Below are positions 10,301 to 22,109 of a stretch of 64,000 nucleotides of DNA, piece by piece; within the stretch, counting starts at the first letter, position 1; each line of letters begins with the position of its first letter. Position numbers and translations under genes: made by a program. The notes under the pieces are model-generated. The model saw only the letters and a program-made list of their open reading frames with translations. It searched no databases and was not told where the DNA came from. This DNA comes from Pictodentalium vernedei (Eukaryota; Mollusca; Scaphopoda; Dentaliida; Dentaliidae), in the NCBI GenBank assembly GCA_031216915.1, contig CM062289.1, forward strand, positions 61,002,241 to 61,066,240. Reading direction: 5' to 3'.

Positions 10301-10437
10301 TCATCGACACCTAAATAGGACAATAGTGGTGTTTACTTGCATTGCGAAAATGACTACATCAGTGGTATAGAATTCGGTGCAACGCATCATACAAATGTTT
10401 CTTCACAAGTTAACAGCGAAAATCATAACAAAAGCCA

Positions 10438-10815
10438 ATCGGCAAAACTGGAATTAAAAATTCTCTCCCTCAATGTTTGTGGACTTACTTCGAGACTGAG
10501 AGTGCCAGAGTTCTGTAAATTTATTAACTGTTATGACGTACTCTGTTTTTCAGATACAAAAACTGATAACGCAGATGATATTATAATCCTGAGTTTTCAC
10601 ATTTTAGGGAGAAAAGTCCGCAGACATTGACTCGTATTAGGACAGGTGGTATAATCATTGAAGTGCGAGATAAACTGTTAAGTTTTTTTTAAAGAGTTAG
10701 CGTCTAATAATGAGTCTGTTATTTGGTTCCAAATTAATAAATCAGTGTTACGCCTTGATGATAATGTGATAATTGGGGCAGTGTACTTGCCCCCAGAGTC
10801 TAGCCCGGTACGCAA
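10438..10815 (+). pseudogene. EEP endonuclease N-terminus of the same LINE, 3' truncated
   Basis: About 140 bp after ORF1, LELKILSLNVCGLTSRLRVP and FINCYDVLCFSDTKTDNADD match the start of an apurinic-type EEP endonuclease (N in motif I, E/D-T-K in motif II). After frame changes comes TRIRTGGIIIEV, then VIIGAVYLPPESSPV (motif III region), ending about 10815. RT is absent, so only the 5' part of the element survives. Confidence 0.65.
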
Positions 10816-11893
10816 AATCCGATATTTTTTGAGTTTGGTGTGATGAGAAATAATTACTGCACTCCAAAATCAGATTGCTTAAAAATTAACCCAAATCAAA
10901 TTGGTTGAGTAAATATGAATCTAATTAATTAGGTTCACATCCACTCAACCCAGTTGATTAGGGTTCATTTTGACCCCAACTGACTCTCGAATGTGGGAAG
11001 CCGATGATTTCACATACACTTTTTCCGTAACCCAGCCGAAGATTTCTTGAAGTACCCTGCCTCAACTATGCTATGAGGACTCGAGTGTTCTGCATCAGGT
11101 GTCGGCTTGGGGGTACACAAGTAGGGAACAGACTCCAATCAATGGGAAAATGTCAGCAGCTTCAGTCCCAAATCACCAGACGAAATCAAAAGTTCCCCAT
11201 ATGAAAATAAGAAGGACTTTTTTTAATAAACTGAAAATGAAAAAAGTTAACACCGAGTAGAAACCTCGAAGATAATGCGATCTTTAACACCTTTCGTTGA
11301 GAAAAGACCTGCACAAAGTGACTCTATTATGCATATCCGACTAACACTGTTTGGTAATCGAATCGGACAGTTTCCTTTTGTCAACACGGAAGGCCATCGA
11401 GGACGAACACGAACCAGGCAGATTAAATTCTTATCACAGAAGTATTGAATGATTCTTGTGGGAAAACAAATATGGACTTAACATTCTCACAGACCGTGAA
11501 TTTGAAACGCCACGTCTTGTATTGGCAAGTAAGAGGAAGAAACTAAAGAAAATGGAGAAGAATAAGAAACTAAACAGATCAGACCATTTGACTGAGAGAG
11601 GGGTGAAGACATTCTGACTGACGAGGGGTTCGTCGGTGTCCACAACCCGCAAGCCTTCCTAAATAAGATTTGGCTTTATAATATAAAATGTTTTGGTATG
11701 AGAGAAATAACTGAAAATCACAATCTGCGGTGTGGTGATATCGTTTTGAAAACTGAAAAGATGGCTTGGAATTCTTGGAATTCTCAGAGAGGAACACAAA
11801 AATAACGGTATTTCAACTCACCTCCATCCTGGCAAACCGACAACATACGCCATTCCAGCTGATTCGGAAAATTGTCTTGTGTACACATACAGT
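10816..11893. other. Intron 2 segment without recognised features
   Basis: AT-rich sequence between the truncated LINE and the next MITE. There is no convincing ORF, RNA or repeat. Confidence 0.4.
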
Positions 11894-11897
11894 TTAA

Positions 11898-12142
11898 CCC
11901 TTTACCTAACCTGAAACGCAGACGACACTTGCAAAAATAATTCTTGAATAACTAATTTTTTTCATTTTTTGTCTCAAAAACATAGGTTATGACCCCTCGT
12001 TGGAACGAGCTCGACGAGCTCGTTCCAACGAGGGGTCATAACCTATGTTTTTGAGACAAAAAATGAAAAAAATAATGAAAATTAATTGGCGATTTTTGAG
12101 AATAGCGCTGGCCGGGTTTGGCCGTTACGTTAGGTAAAGGGT
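11898..12142. mobile_element. TTAA-flanked palindromic MITE (piggyBac-like), copy P2
   Basis: Second copy, same orientation as P1, 245 bp, flanked by (T)TTAA on both sides. It has the same 55-bp perfect central palindrome with a one-base spacer, and the same outer text (GCAGACGACACTTGCAAAAA on the left, AGCGCTGGCCGGGTTTGGCC on the right). One base differs in the left TIR (AACCTGAAACG against AACGTGAAAAG in P1). Confidence 0.85.
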
Positions 12143-12146
12143 TTAA

Positions 12147-13738
12147 ATGAGTTCTCGAACAGATGAAACATCATGATGCCCCATTCCATTCTATATCGGA
12201 ATATGCTATACGAAAGTCGAATAACGGCCCATGGTATAAATGTCAACAGGTTTGGACCCAGACACTTTGACAAATTATTCAGAATATGGAACAGAAGGCC
12301 AGATTCAGTGGCAGAAAATGCAGCATTAGTGCCACAAAGGCAAGAACATTTCTTGTGTCAACAACTACACAGTGGAATCAAATCGAGGCAACATGAAAAC
12401 AACTACCATACATGGTAACACACTGGTTAAACTGCACCACATCTTAGCTAGAGTTATTCATTCGGCTAACATTTTCTGGAATCTGAACATTTCTCCTCAA
12501 ATGGACACATAGGACCACTCGGGAAATTTGCATATTCCCAGGGGAATCTTGCTTTCACTCACCGTGTTAGTCCTGTTAAAGGCCATCGCATGATTTTTTT
12601 TTCCCAAACTGATATTCCTGCCACGAAAGATGAGTCAAGTTTCTCCCAACATATTCCATATTGATTTTAATAACACGATCCAAGATATTAACAATCCACC
12701 ATGAAGACAAACACCAAGAAACAAAGTGTAATCGCAATAACTGAAGGTACCGGCGAACAAACTTTGAAATGCAACGTCAATCTCATTGTGATGTGGGAGC
12801 TACTAAAACTTATATATGTGGTGGCGTCAAATTATGAATCAAACAACGTCATGTATATAGCGAGAGATTTTTACAAAAATATGGTCCCCAGTAGTTCACT
12901 CAAACCCCTCCGTAATCCTTTGGGAGACAGATTAATTAAATTGGAAGTGTTTTGAAATATAATTGCCCAAAGGAAAAGGCATATTTGGGGGTGAGCTTTA
13001 TTAATTTTAATATGTCCACATAATTTCATTCAAATTGAAGGAACTTTCTCAAATGCTTTTGGTTTGGGATAATCGAAAATGGAATCTCATTGTTTTGATT
13101 GGTTGAGTGTCGCTTCTTTGCCTATTTCAGGCTATTGTTCGAGAAATAAAGGCCATAGATTTTAAATGAATGGCAGATAAAAGTGTTATGTGATTAGTGT
13201 GTTTGTGCAGGATCTTTTCTTGTGAATCAACACTCGTCACGATGAAAGATTATGTGCAAACGCAATGTATATACCTCACTACTTCCGACATCCCTCAGCA
13301 CTATAACACACATATATTTCATCAGCACTTTCGAGTAGGATCGATAAACAACAAAACAGGCGTTGTTCTGTGATTGCAAAAGCTGTAGTTTTCCTGACCA
13401 GATCGCGATGTGAACGCGACCCACTTTCTGCAGTTATTGGACTAAATGAGTTAGTTTCATAAAGAAAATAATTCACAATGCAGACAGAATCACAAACTGT
13501 ATTAGGCGAGGCTTCAGCCGAGCGAATATTCTTGTCGCAAAACCTCATGTGACACCGTATCCACCAACTAAACGTCTCGTAGCGTATTTATTATGCCAGC
13601 CCTTCACCTTCGAACTCATATTCAGTCGTGTTTTCTTTAAAGTTTGTTTTCGACATCTGTTTGTTTGCAAACAACAGGCGAGTAGTGATGCAGTGCAAGG
13701 GTAGAAACCTAACATTTCACTGATCGCCAAGAAAATTA
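12147..13738. other. Intron 2 segment without recognised features
   Basis: Scattered short frames only (for example 12701-12955 +, 13548-13279 -), none with recognisable domains. No repeats could be delimited. Confidence 0.35.
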
Positions 13739-14003
13739 TTGTTTACCTCGGACCTTTTTGCTACATTTAGACTTCTGCCTGATTTCCAAAAGGCCCAAAA
13801 CCACGCGCTCAGAGGTCGCCCTTCTTTCACCCTGGGATACACCTATCAAACTACTCCACGACAGAGCCGGAATTCCAACCATAAAGGACCGCCTCGCCTC
13901 GCTAGCCGCGAGAAATCACGATCGCCTCGCCGACAGCCAACAAACATCCGAACTCCAGGGCATTTGCTCCAGCCGGCAACAAGCTAAAACCGCCACAATT
14001 TAA
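13739..14003 (+). pseudogene. Jockey/I-group LINE ORF2 C-terminal remnant
   Basis: In the frame starting 13758, the text WDTPIKLLHDRAGIPTIKDR followed by LASLAARNHDRLADS resembles the end of Jockey/I-type ORF2 proteins (TPI-x-LLH-x-AGIPTIKDRL...). A stop follows at about 14003. Nothing of RT or endonuclease remains. The downstream 122-bp tandem array may have begun as this element's 3' UTR, since two GTTTAAACGTGAAAGCCTG-type repeats (14066 and 14200) also lie there. Confidence 0.4.
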
Positions 14004-14289
14004 CCACCCTGTAAGTGGGAATCAAACCGCGAATGAATGTGCAGGCAAGAACACCCTCTGGTGTGGCGTTTAAACGTGAAAGCCTGTTCCCCTAACCTCA
14101 AATCCCGATCTCATCGTATGTAACTAAGACGGCCAATCTCCACTCTAATAGAAATCAAACTGCGGAGAAAAGAACAGGAGAGAACACCTTTGAGTGTGGT
14201 ATTTAAGCGTGAAAGCCTGGTATTCTCCCTCAATCTTAATTTCAATCTACCTAACTAAGATGACCCATATCGACTCCAATAGACACCAT

Positions 14290-15375
14290 TAATAATAGGT
14301 AACAAGGAATATAGGGAAGGTAAATTAACAGGCAATAATATCAGTTCAGCTGAGACCATTTACCAGATTGGGCTGCCATCACCTATTTAGCTATTATAAT
14401 CATTCAATCATTAATAACAGGTAACTAGGAACATAGTGAAGGTGAATAAACAGGGAGTGAAATCAGGTCAGCTGAGACCATTTACCAGATTGGGCTGCCA
14501 TCACCTATTTAGCTATCATAATCATTCAATCATTAATAACAGGTAACTAGGAACATAGTGAAGGTGAATAATAGAGCTGTAGGTTTTTAAATTTCTTGTT
14601 CGGTTTCGGTTTTGGTTTTTCAGGTGGAGTAAAACATCGGTTCGGTTCGGTTTTCGGTTTGTTCATGAGGCCAAATAAAATTCAATAAAACTCATTCTTA
14701 TGTCCGGAGTCATAACTGAATGGCAGTGAAATTGAGTGAAACTCAATGAATGCCCGAAATAAGCTAAAATACATGAAGAATCAGGAAGGCCAATATAATA
14801 ATTACCTAAATATACAGAACTGTTATTGTGCTTGGCCATTTTTCGAGGTCTCACACCTACACGCAACTTGAGGAAAGCTGCAAACACAACTAAACTGAAA
14901 TGTCGGAAATTCACAGAATGTAGCCTTCCCAGAGTAGTGAGAGTACCCAGACACTGCCATTGGCAGTGTCTGGATACTCTCACTTCTCTGGGATAGCTAC
15001 ATTCTGTGAATTTCTGCAGCATGAGAATTTTCAATAAAAAACGAAAAACCTTAGATTACGGGATGTCGACGGTTTCGGTTTCGGTTTTTACAGAAAACTA
15101 AAAACCTCGGTTCGGTTTCAGTTAACCTACAGCTCTAGTGAATAAACAGGGAGTGAAATCAGGTCAGCTGGGACCATTTACCAGATGGTCTGCCTTCGAC
15201 TATTCAGCTACCACAATCACTAAACCACTATAGCAGGTAACTAAGAACGTAGGGAAGGTGAATAAACAGGCAGTAAAATCAATTCAGCCGAGACCATTTA
15301 CCAGGATGGGCTGCCTTCATCCATTTAGCTATCATAATCACTTAACCATTAGTAGCACGTAGCTGGGAACATAAA
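14290..15375. repeat. 122-bp tandem array (about four units), split by an hAT MITE
   Basis: The landmark GACCATTTACCAG occurs at 14354, 14476, 15172 and 15292. Spacing is 122 and 120 bp once the 566-bp MITE plus its 8-bp duplication are removed. Units share GGTAACTAGGAACATAG, GTGAATAAACAGG, TTGGGCTGCCATCACC and AATCATTCAATCATTA. It is a short satellite-like array, oldest at the right end where units diverge. Confidence 0.85.
14572..15137. mobile_element. hAT-like MITE with 8-bp target-site duplication
   Basis: 566 bp with ends TAGAGCTGTAGGTT and AACCTACAGCTCTA, flanked by GTGAATAA at 14564-14571 and 15138-15145. The 8-bp duplication and TAGAGNTG end are typical of hAT elements. Next to each end are CGGTTTCGGTT-type runs. 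The interior holds an inverted repeat (about 14895-15013) with arms containing GAAATTCACAGAATGTAG and CAGACACTGCCA around a 1-2 nt centre. Confidence 0.85.
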
Positions 15376-16330
15376 CAAACGGCAACAGGAACATTATGGT
15401 CTGCCCTCAGGGGTCGATTACCTATAACGATGTAAATGCATATTTTTTGTTTCGAACTACATAAAACCCACTAATTCTGGGTTTTATTTATTAGCAGGTA
15501 CACAAAGATGTTTTTTTTTTTGATCTCCATCTCCCCTATAACCAATATGAAAAAATGCTAACCGACATGGAACATAGTAACCGCTATGGACTTTCAACAT
15601 CCTTCACTCCATCACTAGAAGTGGTCATCCACCTCCTGGGAGACGAACGTTAGTCCTGCGTCCCATTATTGCCCCTTTTTGTAAGCGCCAGTAGCGAGCA
15701 TTCTACCACGGCCAAATAGGTTACCACGCATGCCTGCCCCCGAACCAGGAAAGTTCGGGTCTTTCTCTGGGTGGTCGCCGAAAGCGGTCGCAGTTTTTCT
15801 CCACGATCCGATGCAGTACTAAAATAGAAGCCAAATGCGCCAACGATCGATTGCCTGTGGCAGACTATTCTTGCCAATGCTGGCCCTCCACAACATGACA
15901 GTCCTATAAGTGGCAGGTTATAATTGCCTGAACATACCATCACTGCATCCTCGGGGAGAGGTAACACCTTTCCTGAGAGGACCCCCTCTCGCTCTGGTCT
16001 TCACCCAAAGGTATAGACCAAAGAATACCAAAAGGTCGAGCCACAACTCCCAAGAACACCATAATCCCGTACATCTTCCGAGTACCCGACCCTTTTCCTC
16101 CTTCAACGCGCCTGGACATGTTGCTATAAACTATTTTATTACATGCCCAGGCAGTCTCTCTTATGCAATACGGCGTGCAATACGGCTGTGCAATACGGAA
16201 TTCCGTATTGCACACCAACCTGTTCCAACCGGGACTTTTTTATGCAATGCGACTGCATAAAGTGCATGATGTTTACCACCGTTGATAGAAAAGAAAATTA
16301 GGTCAGTAGGTGCTTGGGTCATGTAATAAA
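15376..16330. other. Intron 2 segment with a small palindrome
   Basis: No gene recognised. 16191-16218 is a 14-bp-arm perfect palindrome centred on GGAATTCC (TGTGCAATACGG arms), preceded by two more GTGCAATACGG words. Open frames at 15967-15650 (-) and 15910-16260 (+) lack recognisable domains. Confidence 0.35.
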
Positions 16331-16491
16331 TACAAAACCACATGTATGTTTCAATGAGTCGTTTTTGTATTCAATTCGTCAGATGTGCGAAGAAAGAAAA
16401 CGTCTCGACCTTCGGTCTCGACGTTTTCTTCCTACGCACATCTGACTCATTGAATACAAAACGACTCATTGAAACATACATGTAGTTTTGT
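16331..16491. repeat. Long near-perfect hairpin
   Basis: Arms of about 75 bp: TACAAAACCACATGTATGTT-TCAATGAGTCG on the left and CGACTCATTGAAACATACAT on the right, converging on GTCTCGACCTTCGGTCTCGA. The two arms differ at a few sites. Likely a fold-back MITE; no target duplication was resolved. Confidence 0.75.
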
Positions 16492-16730
16492 CTATTTCTA
16501 CAGTTAAAGTGGGCCGAAAGTCCAAGTGATGAGTAGGGGACTAAAATTGGATGATGCTTTTCACCAAAAATTGTTCAGTTGTTATCGTTACTCCTCCAAA
16601 AGACTTGAGACTTGAATCGAGTTCGGACTTTTTGTATTATTTTTGCGTGCACATGGGGTAGACGATATCTAAAAATGGTAGGGGATCTGACGCCTGAACG
16701 GGAGATTCTCATAATGCACAAGCTAACATT

Positions 16731-16790
16731 GGAAAACATGGATGTATCGAAATTGCGGTGCAATTTCGATACATCCATGTTTTCCAATGA
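16731..16790. repeat. 30-bp perfect inverted repeat
   Basis: CATTGGAAAACATGGATGTA followed by TCGAAATTGC is mirrored exactly after a 1-3 nt centre. Such perfect symmetry over 30 bp suggests a recent fold-back or a cruciform-prone insertion. Confidence 0.8.
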
Positions 16791-16799
16791 GGAGGTCAA

Positions 16800-17496
16800 A
16801 TTATATGGCTCGGTAGATATTTTTTAAATTCTTTGTTTTTTCAACTACATAATTCGTGTATTACGCGGACGAATACAGCTGCTTCGTTGGTTAAATAGTT
16901 ACAATTGAAGTCCGCTACGGTTCGCTTTTCCAACAAAATGAAATAGTCGCTCCGTTGGAATCTAAAAGTACCAAAAACATTCATTTTCATTAAAACAACG
17001 CAAGAAAAATTTCGCAGTCGAGGCTTGATTTGGCCGAATCTTTGATGATATCCAGAATTATGAATAAACGCCTCACCATGGCTAGAGTCTTATGATTATG
17101 CTACGTACTCCCATTAATTTTATTAATATATTTTTATCTTCATGTGATCTGAAAACAATTTACTTGAAATATCTATATTAGGACCACAAAGGATATCTCT
17201 TTATATTTGTGAGTATGAAGACATCGCTTTCCAGCAACGGTTGACTGCGCACAAACTCCACCAAAAGTGCGTAAACAAAGAGCCCAAAGCAACGTCAAAT
17301 TCCTGATAGAATAAGACCGGTGGTCCGAAATCTGCAACTGAATCGTCAGTGACAGAGCGCATACTCTATTATATATCAACGCCGAGTTTATCAAAATCTA
17401 GGATCACACCCAGAAGCAAAACCTTTTCTCGAACGCTGGGATTTAGAAAAATAAAATACTCTCCGCTTGTATGTGAAAAATTAAAACAATACTTAC
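16800..17496. other. Intron 2 proximal end, no recognised features
   Basis: AT-rich intronic sequence leading to the donor of exon 2. No supported gene or repeat. Confidence 0.4.
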
Positions 17497-17918
17497 AGGC
17501 TTCCAAATAGGAATGGTAATGTAATCACAGAAGCTGCAATACTGAGATACTTCCAATCTTTCAGTAAATAGGCCGCAGGTGCGAAAAACACAGCGCCCAG
17601 TCCCCATGAAGGGTAACCAGAAACGTAGGCACGCCATTGCCGTCCAGTAAATTCAACTGGTAGTGATGTGTCTATGATATTGAGACCGGCAACTGCCCCG
17701 CCTATTATTAGTCTCATAAACGCAAAGGTTTCCCAGTTATTGCAAAATACTGAAGTTGCACAAAATACGCACTGAATAAGTAAAAGAAAAACCAGTGTCT
17801 TCTTCCGTCCAATAAAATCTGCTAACTGACCACTGAGTGGCGAAAATACGACATTGCCAATGAATTGAATGGTTAAAATGAGGGACGCCAGCTGTTGTCT
17901 ATCACACACTAAATCAAA
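17497..17918 (-). CDS. SLC22-family transporter, exon 2 (TM2 to about TM6)
   Basis: Second coding exon, 422 nt, following a polypyrimidine acceptor (ttttttttcag) and ending CT|GTAAGT. It begins FDLVCDRQQLASL and carries the MFS motif A between TM2 and TM3 (GQLADFIGRKKTL). Several hydrophobic helices follow (VFLLLIQCVFCATSVF, FAMRL-type and GAVAGLNIIDTSL segments), then VEFTGRQWRAYVSGYPSWGLGA, a typical SLC22 TM4-TM5 region. No stop codon interrupts it. It enters in phase 0 and leaves with two bases of a Leu codon, which the exon at 8049 completes. The gene therefore looks functional here despite the repeat-rich introns. The assignment to SLC22 is strong; substrate class is unknown. Confidence 0.9.
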
Positions 17919-19120
17919 CTGAAAAAAAAATAAAAAATTATCATCTAACGTTACTGAAATTCATGTATTATTTTAAGAATTGAATTGCTTTATGGCTGTA
18001 CACCCATTAATTGTTTATCAGATACAACTCCCAAAATGCTACATGCGTTAGTCTAAGAAAGTGCCCTCCTGTACTAGATTTCCGTGAAGATATTGCCTTT
18101 GGAAGGTGATCTAAGCAGTGCTTTGGAGGAATTTTAAAGTCAGTGAGTCAAGAAACGATTTCGTAAGTGTCGCACTTTGTGGTGTTTGGCGAATTGTTAA
18201 ATCTGTGGACGCCAATTTTATAGAGGACCGACGGAACGATCCTGGCGTAGTTGTGTCCTTTGGCAAGACATTGAAACCCTATTGGCCACGCGAAGTACTG
18301 TGGTGCAGTTTGCTAGGGTGTGCTGCACGTCAACGGTACACTCAACCGCCAGTATTAACAATAACACTTCGAGCGGCCCTCGAATTGTCGTGGTTCGCAT
18401 GCGAGAAAGCATTGATTACACGGTGTTTCCAAATGTCGCTCTATCCCCTGACCTCTTCTCTCCTCATAACACCCCAAAACGAACTTGTTGATAATATATT
18501 GTACCTCATTCTTCCCGATTTCTCCGAAAATCACATACTAACCCTCGCCATTGTGTCATCCAATAACAACATCTTTCATTCTCCCATCTCACTATCCCAT
18601 TGAATTCCCAGTGAATTTTATTCTGTCAAAATGACACGACACTGGTTCTTTCATCCGAAGATTCCTCTAAGCGCCAGCGACGGCAAGCCCAGTTTAAACA
18701 GCAGTGACCCCCCCCCCCCCCCCCGCACCCACTCCAGCTGTGCCACCCAGGTAGTCCTCAAATTCTGACATCTTTTTGTTACGTAACCCACCCAATGACC
18801 TCTTTGCTTTGACCCGTTTTTTGTCAATTTCGGTTACAATCATCTATGACTTTCCCAATGACGATTTTTTTCACCTTGGTGTCCCAGGCGTTTCCATTGC
18901 TAAATTACCTCTTCTTCCACTTCGGCGAATCTTCGCTTTTGACTCTTAGTGTGAGTGACATTTTTCTTACAATTCTTTTCTTTCTTCTCTTCATCCACCT
19001 AATTCTTATGTATCGTCCAGGGACGTTGCTATAGGTTTCCGATTGGGGGGGGGGGGGTATGGTACGGTACGGTACTGAATTTCCTATTAGGGGAGACCCC
19101 CTCCCGGTCCCTCCCCTAGT
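17919..19120. other. Intron 1 distal end, no recognised gene
   Basis: It contains the polypyrimidine acceptor tract of exon 2 (17921-17930), a C-run at 18709-18725 and a G-run near 19046-19056. A 161-codon plus-strand frame (18118-18603) has no recognisable domain and looks accidental. Confidence 0.35.
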
Positions 19121-19360
19121 TAAAAAATCACTTATTTATTATTTATTGGTGCATTACGCCACATCAGAAGCTTAGGCTATATCGTGGCGATGAAAGTATG
19201 TATTTCAAAAAGACCATTGATTGAAATATGAAATGATAGGAATAAGAGGTTTAAAAATGAGGAGTGTGAAACATAATGAGAAAGTGAGACCAGTTGTACA
19301 AAAAATGCTGTGTAAATCAACCTATGAATTAAATATGGATAGATGAAATTTAAAAACAAT

Positions 19361-20393
19361 TTAAAATGGCTCGTAAGATAAAAAAAAATCTCTCAAAGAT
19401 CTAACTGTAAAATACTGCCATCTAACATGATTAAAATCAGTACAATTCAAAAGAATGTGTTCCACTGCCAGCACCTGCTGGCAGGGAACACACTCTGGTC
19501 GCAAATTACCGTCCAACAAAAATTAATGTGTAAGTCGTGTATGACCAATATGACATCCCTTCAAAACTGCAAGATCCTTTCTACAACGGTTACTAGACGG
19601 GTAGTGATCTGAAATAGTTGGTCGGAAGCGATTAAGCTTGTTATTTGTCGCTCCACACCATTCCGCCTGCCACATAGATTTGATGTAACGACTGATATGA
19701 GGCTTGAAATCACTGAACTGAATCTTAAAATCAGTGAGAGGCTTGGATAAAACCCGTTTTGCTGCACTGTCTGCCCTGGTGTTACCAGCGATACCTACAT
19801 GTCCGGGTAACCAACAAAACACGATATCGTACTGGTCAGACATGAGAGTTGATATCTTCAAGTGCGAGTTGTATAGCTTTGACTTCAGCTGTGAAAATAG
19901 AACTCTGATTCGGTATTTTGATTGAGTTGATATGATCACCAATAACAGCAGCTGATGATACTTTGTCACCATCTTTAGATCCATCTGTATAGATCCTTGT
20001 ATATGTACTATACTTGGACTTTATTTCGGCATATTTTTGTTTAAATTGCAAAGAATTTTGTATCAGATTTTTTGGTAGAAGCAAGGTCTAAAATAACTGT
20101 AGTTTTTTTAAGATGCCAAGGAGGAATATGTGATTTACGGTTTTCTTTTATAGAATCAGAATCAATTTTGGCAGACTCCATGTGGGGTTTAATTCTAATT
20201 CCCAATGGAGGAATATGTTTCTGGTGGCGATTAAAAAAGTCAACATTTTGAGGTTCTGAAACACAATTAAAAGCAGGATTTCATTTATTAGCTAAAAGTT
20301 TAGATACATATTGGAGAGACAGTTTAATTCGACGCTTCTCAAGAGAAGGCTCCTCAGCTTCAACAAGCATTGGCTGTGCCATTTAGTGATGTA
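19361..20393 (-). pseudogene. LINE copy 2 residual ORF: ORF2 RNase H and C-terminus fused to the leader
   Basis: Starting at an ATG near 20393 the frame reads MAQPMLVEAEEPSLEKRRIK. The last part is ORF2 sequence from just before RNase H, so the deletion places a start codon in front of it. A TGA follows after about 33 codons (SLQYVSKLLANK-stop). Beyond it, RNase H remnants remain: YTRIYTDGSKDGDKVSSAAV (20010-19950), and DIVFCWLPGHVGIAGNTRAD (19830-19770) with the distal catalytic Asp. The terminal Cys/His motif is partly lost. It is not functional as a polymerase. Confidence 0.7.
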
Positions 20394-21151
20394 AATTGTT
20401 CACTGCCCCGGTTCCCACCCACCACGGAGTCCAACAGGGGTAGGGTTACTGCCATGCAGTGAACCCACCGGGTTGCTTACCACTGACTGGTTGGTTCGTC
20501 TGTGGAAGTGCCAGGTCTTCAGATGGCGGTCATCCAACCAATTACTATTCAAAACACTGCAATTAAAATTGCCATGTATAACTGAAGCAGACACTGTAGC
20601 AAAACTAAGTATTTGTTAAAAATATGTGTTTAAAAACAGTACACAATGGCAATTATGGTATGTGATTAAAAGAAATGACTGATTGAATGATCACCAAATG
20701 CCCCCGACGTGACACCCAGTACTGTTTGAGGTGGGGGCTCCCGACTGGCCAGAACGAACCATCCGACCATCCTTCTTCTCCCGAAGTTGGGGCCAAAACA
20801 GTGTATTGAACAGGTACCTCCGTGGTAGAGATCAGGGCCAAAGCAGTGTTTACGACCTGATCTCCATCCCGGAGATTTGTCCTAACCGGGACCCAGTCTG
20901 TTCTCAACTGCCAGGATTCCTTCCGCCGGCGCCTTTGGATCGCATCTCACGGGAGAACAAGGTGCCTGCAAGATGTTATTAGCGGGAATGACCATTTTGG
21001 TCCGGGGCTGCGTATTTGTATATTTCGCAGCAAGCCAGCTCAATTGAGCAAACCTGCTAATTTATAACCAGCAAACCCGCCAAATTGAGCAGGCCGTCCT
21101 CTATCCGCCACCTGAGGACCCGCCTAGTAAGGGATGGTCAAACCCCCCAGG
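20394..21151 (-). promoter_or_regulatory. LINE copy 2 leader (5' UTR)
   Basis: Type I leader, 89-95% similar by eye to that of copies 3 and 5. It has the 5' G-run, three GGTTTGCT direct repeats, the CTGCGAAATAT...ACGCAG hairpin, the ACCTTGTTCTCCCGTGAG block and CCCCCGACGTGACACCCAGTA. In I-group LINEs the leader normally holds the internal Pol II promoter; that role here is inferred. Confidence 0.55.
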
Positions 21152-21163
21152 TAAAAATTCACT

Positions 21164-22109
21164 ACCGAGAAACATTTTGAAAATAAAGCCACGAAAGGGG
21201 GCATAAAATTGATTCTAGTAACTGAAATGCCAACACATTTCTGATAGAATTATCAGTTTTTTTTATTATTGGTATTATTCTGGGAATTTAATATGCGCTA
21301 AACAAATGCTCAAGCTTAGAACATCTGAGCAATTCACACTGTCCGAACATTAAATCAGATCTTATGCAGGAATGATCAATTTTCGATGTTTCATCATTTT
21401 GTAACTGTGAATGATGGAATCAACGCAGGATAACGGTTTTACGTGATGTAATTTTCTTGAACTGAACTGCATTTCGAGGATATTTTTTTATTACGATAAG
21501 TAACGTACTATAGAAATCTCGTACCGATTGACATCGTGCATGTTATGAAGCTCGATATTGCGTACACTGTAGTTGTAAATAGTAACAGTTGGAATTTTTG
21601 CCAATTTGAAACCGAGATGGAATTTTGGGAAGTAAAGGAGACATTGTAGCGAAATGCAGCCTACGAGAGGGTTAATAACCCTGAAAATAAACTCTACTAA
21701 GACAACTGTTAGTCAGAATGAATAAATACAAAACGAGAGAATTAATTTGAGGGATTAAACTTCGTAATTTACAGTTTAAATAAGTATTATAATTGATGGC
21801 AAATATATGAAACAGGGTAGTGGACAATTGTCTGTCCATTAAGAGGCTAAAATCTAAACTTCTATTGCAATTGATGAGAAATTAATAAAACCGGACAGTG
21901 CGGTAGACGATTTGTCAAGAGATAAAAAAGCCACGAGCCACCTCATAAGAGAAAATGTTTTTTGTAGTGGTTTATCAGGGGTGATAAATCGATGAAACTG
22001 TTCATCGGAATGTCATGTATTCTCCCGAACACTGGAGATCGCCTAACATTTGAACAGAAGTTTATAATCGCTAACTGTTGATTACCCTTTGAACTGATAT
22101 GGTAAATTA
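21164..22109. other. Intron 1 segment without recognised features
   Basis: No gene, RNA or repeat that I can support between LINE copy 2 and the SINE. Confidence 0.4.

Larger units (their letters stand above)
19133..21151 (-). mobile_element. I-group LINE copy 2: internally deleted, both ends present
   Basis: 2.0-kb derivative with a genuine 5' terminus (CCTGGGGGGTTTGACC), the full leader, and the genuine 3' end (TATAGCCTAAGC and a TAAATAATAAATAAG-type tail). About 4 kb between the ORF1 start and the RNase H region of ORF2 is missing. It is flanked by TAAAAAATCACT (19121-19132) and TAAAAATTCACT (21152-21163), a 12-bp target-site duplication with one mismatch. So the deleted form itself appears to have been retrotransposed, or the deletion followed insertion. 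Confidence 0.85.

Noticed and set aside
14290..15375. CRISPR-like regular repeats
   Set aside because: Units are contiguous 122-bp tandem copies without spacers, in eukaryotic DNA.
15650..16260. Overlapping ORFs on both strands
   Set aside because: No recognisable domain on either strand; likely chance in a GC-richer patch.
18118..18603. 161-codon plus-strand ORF
   Set aside because: No domain, lies antisense in the SLC22 intron, composition unlike a conserved protein.
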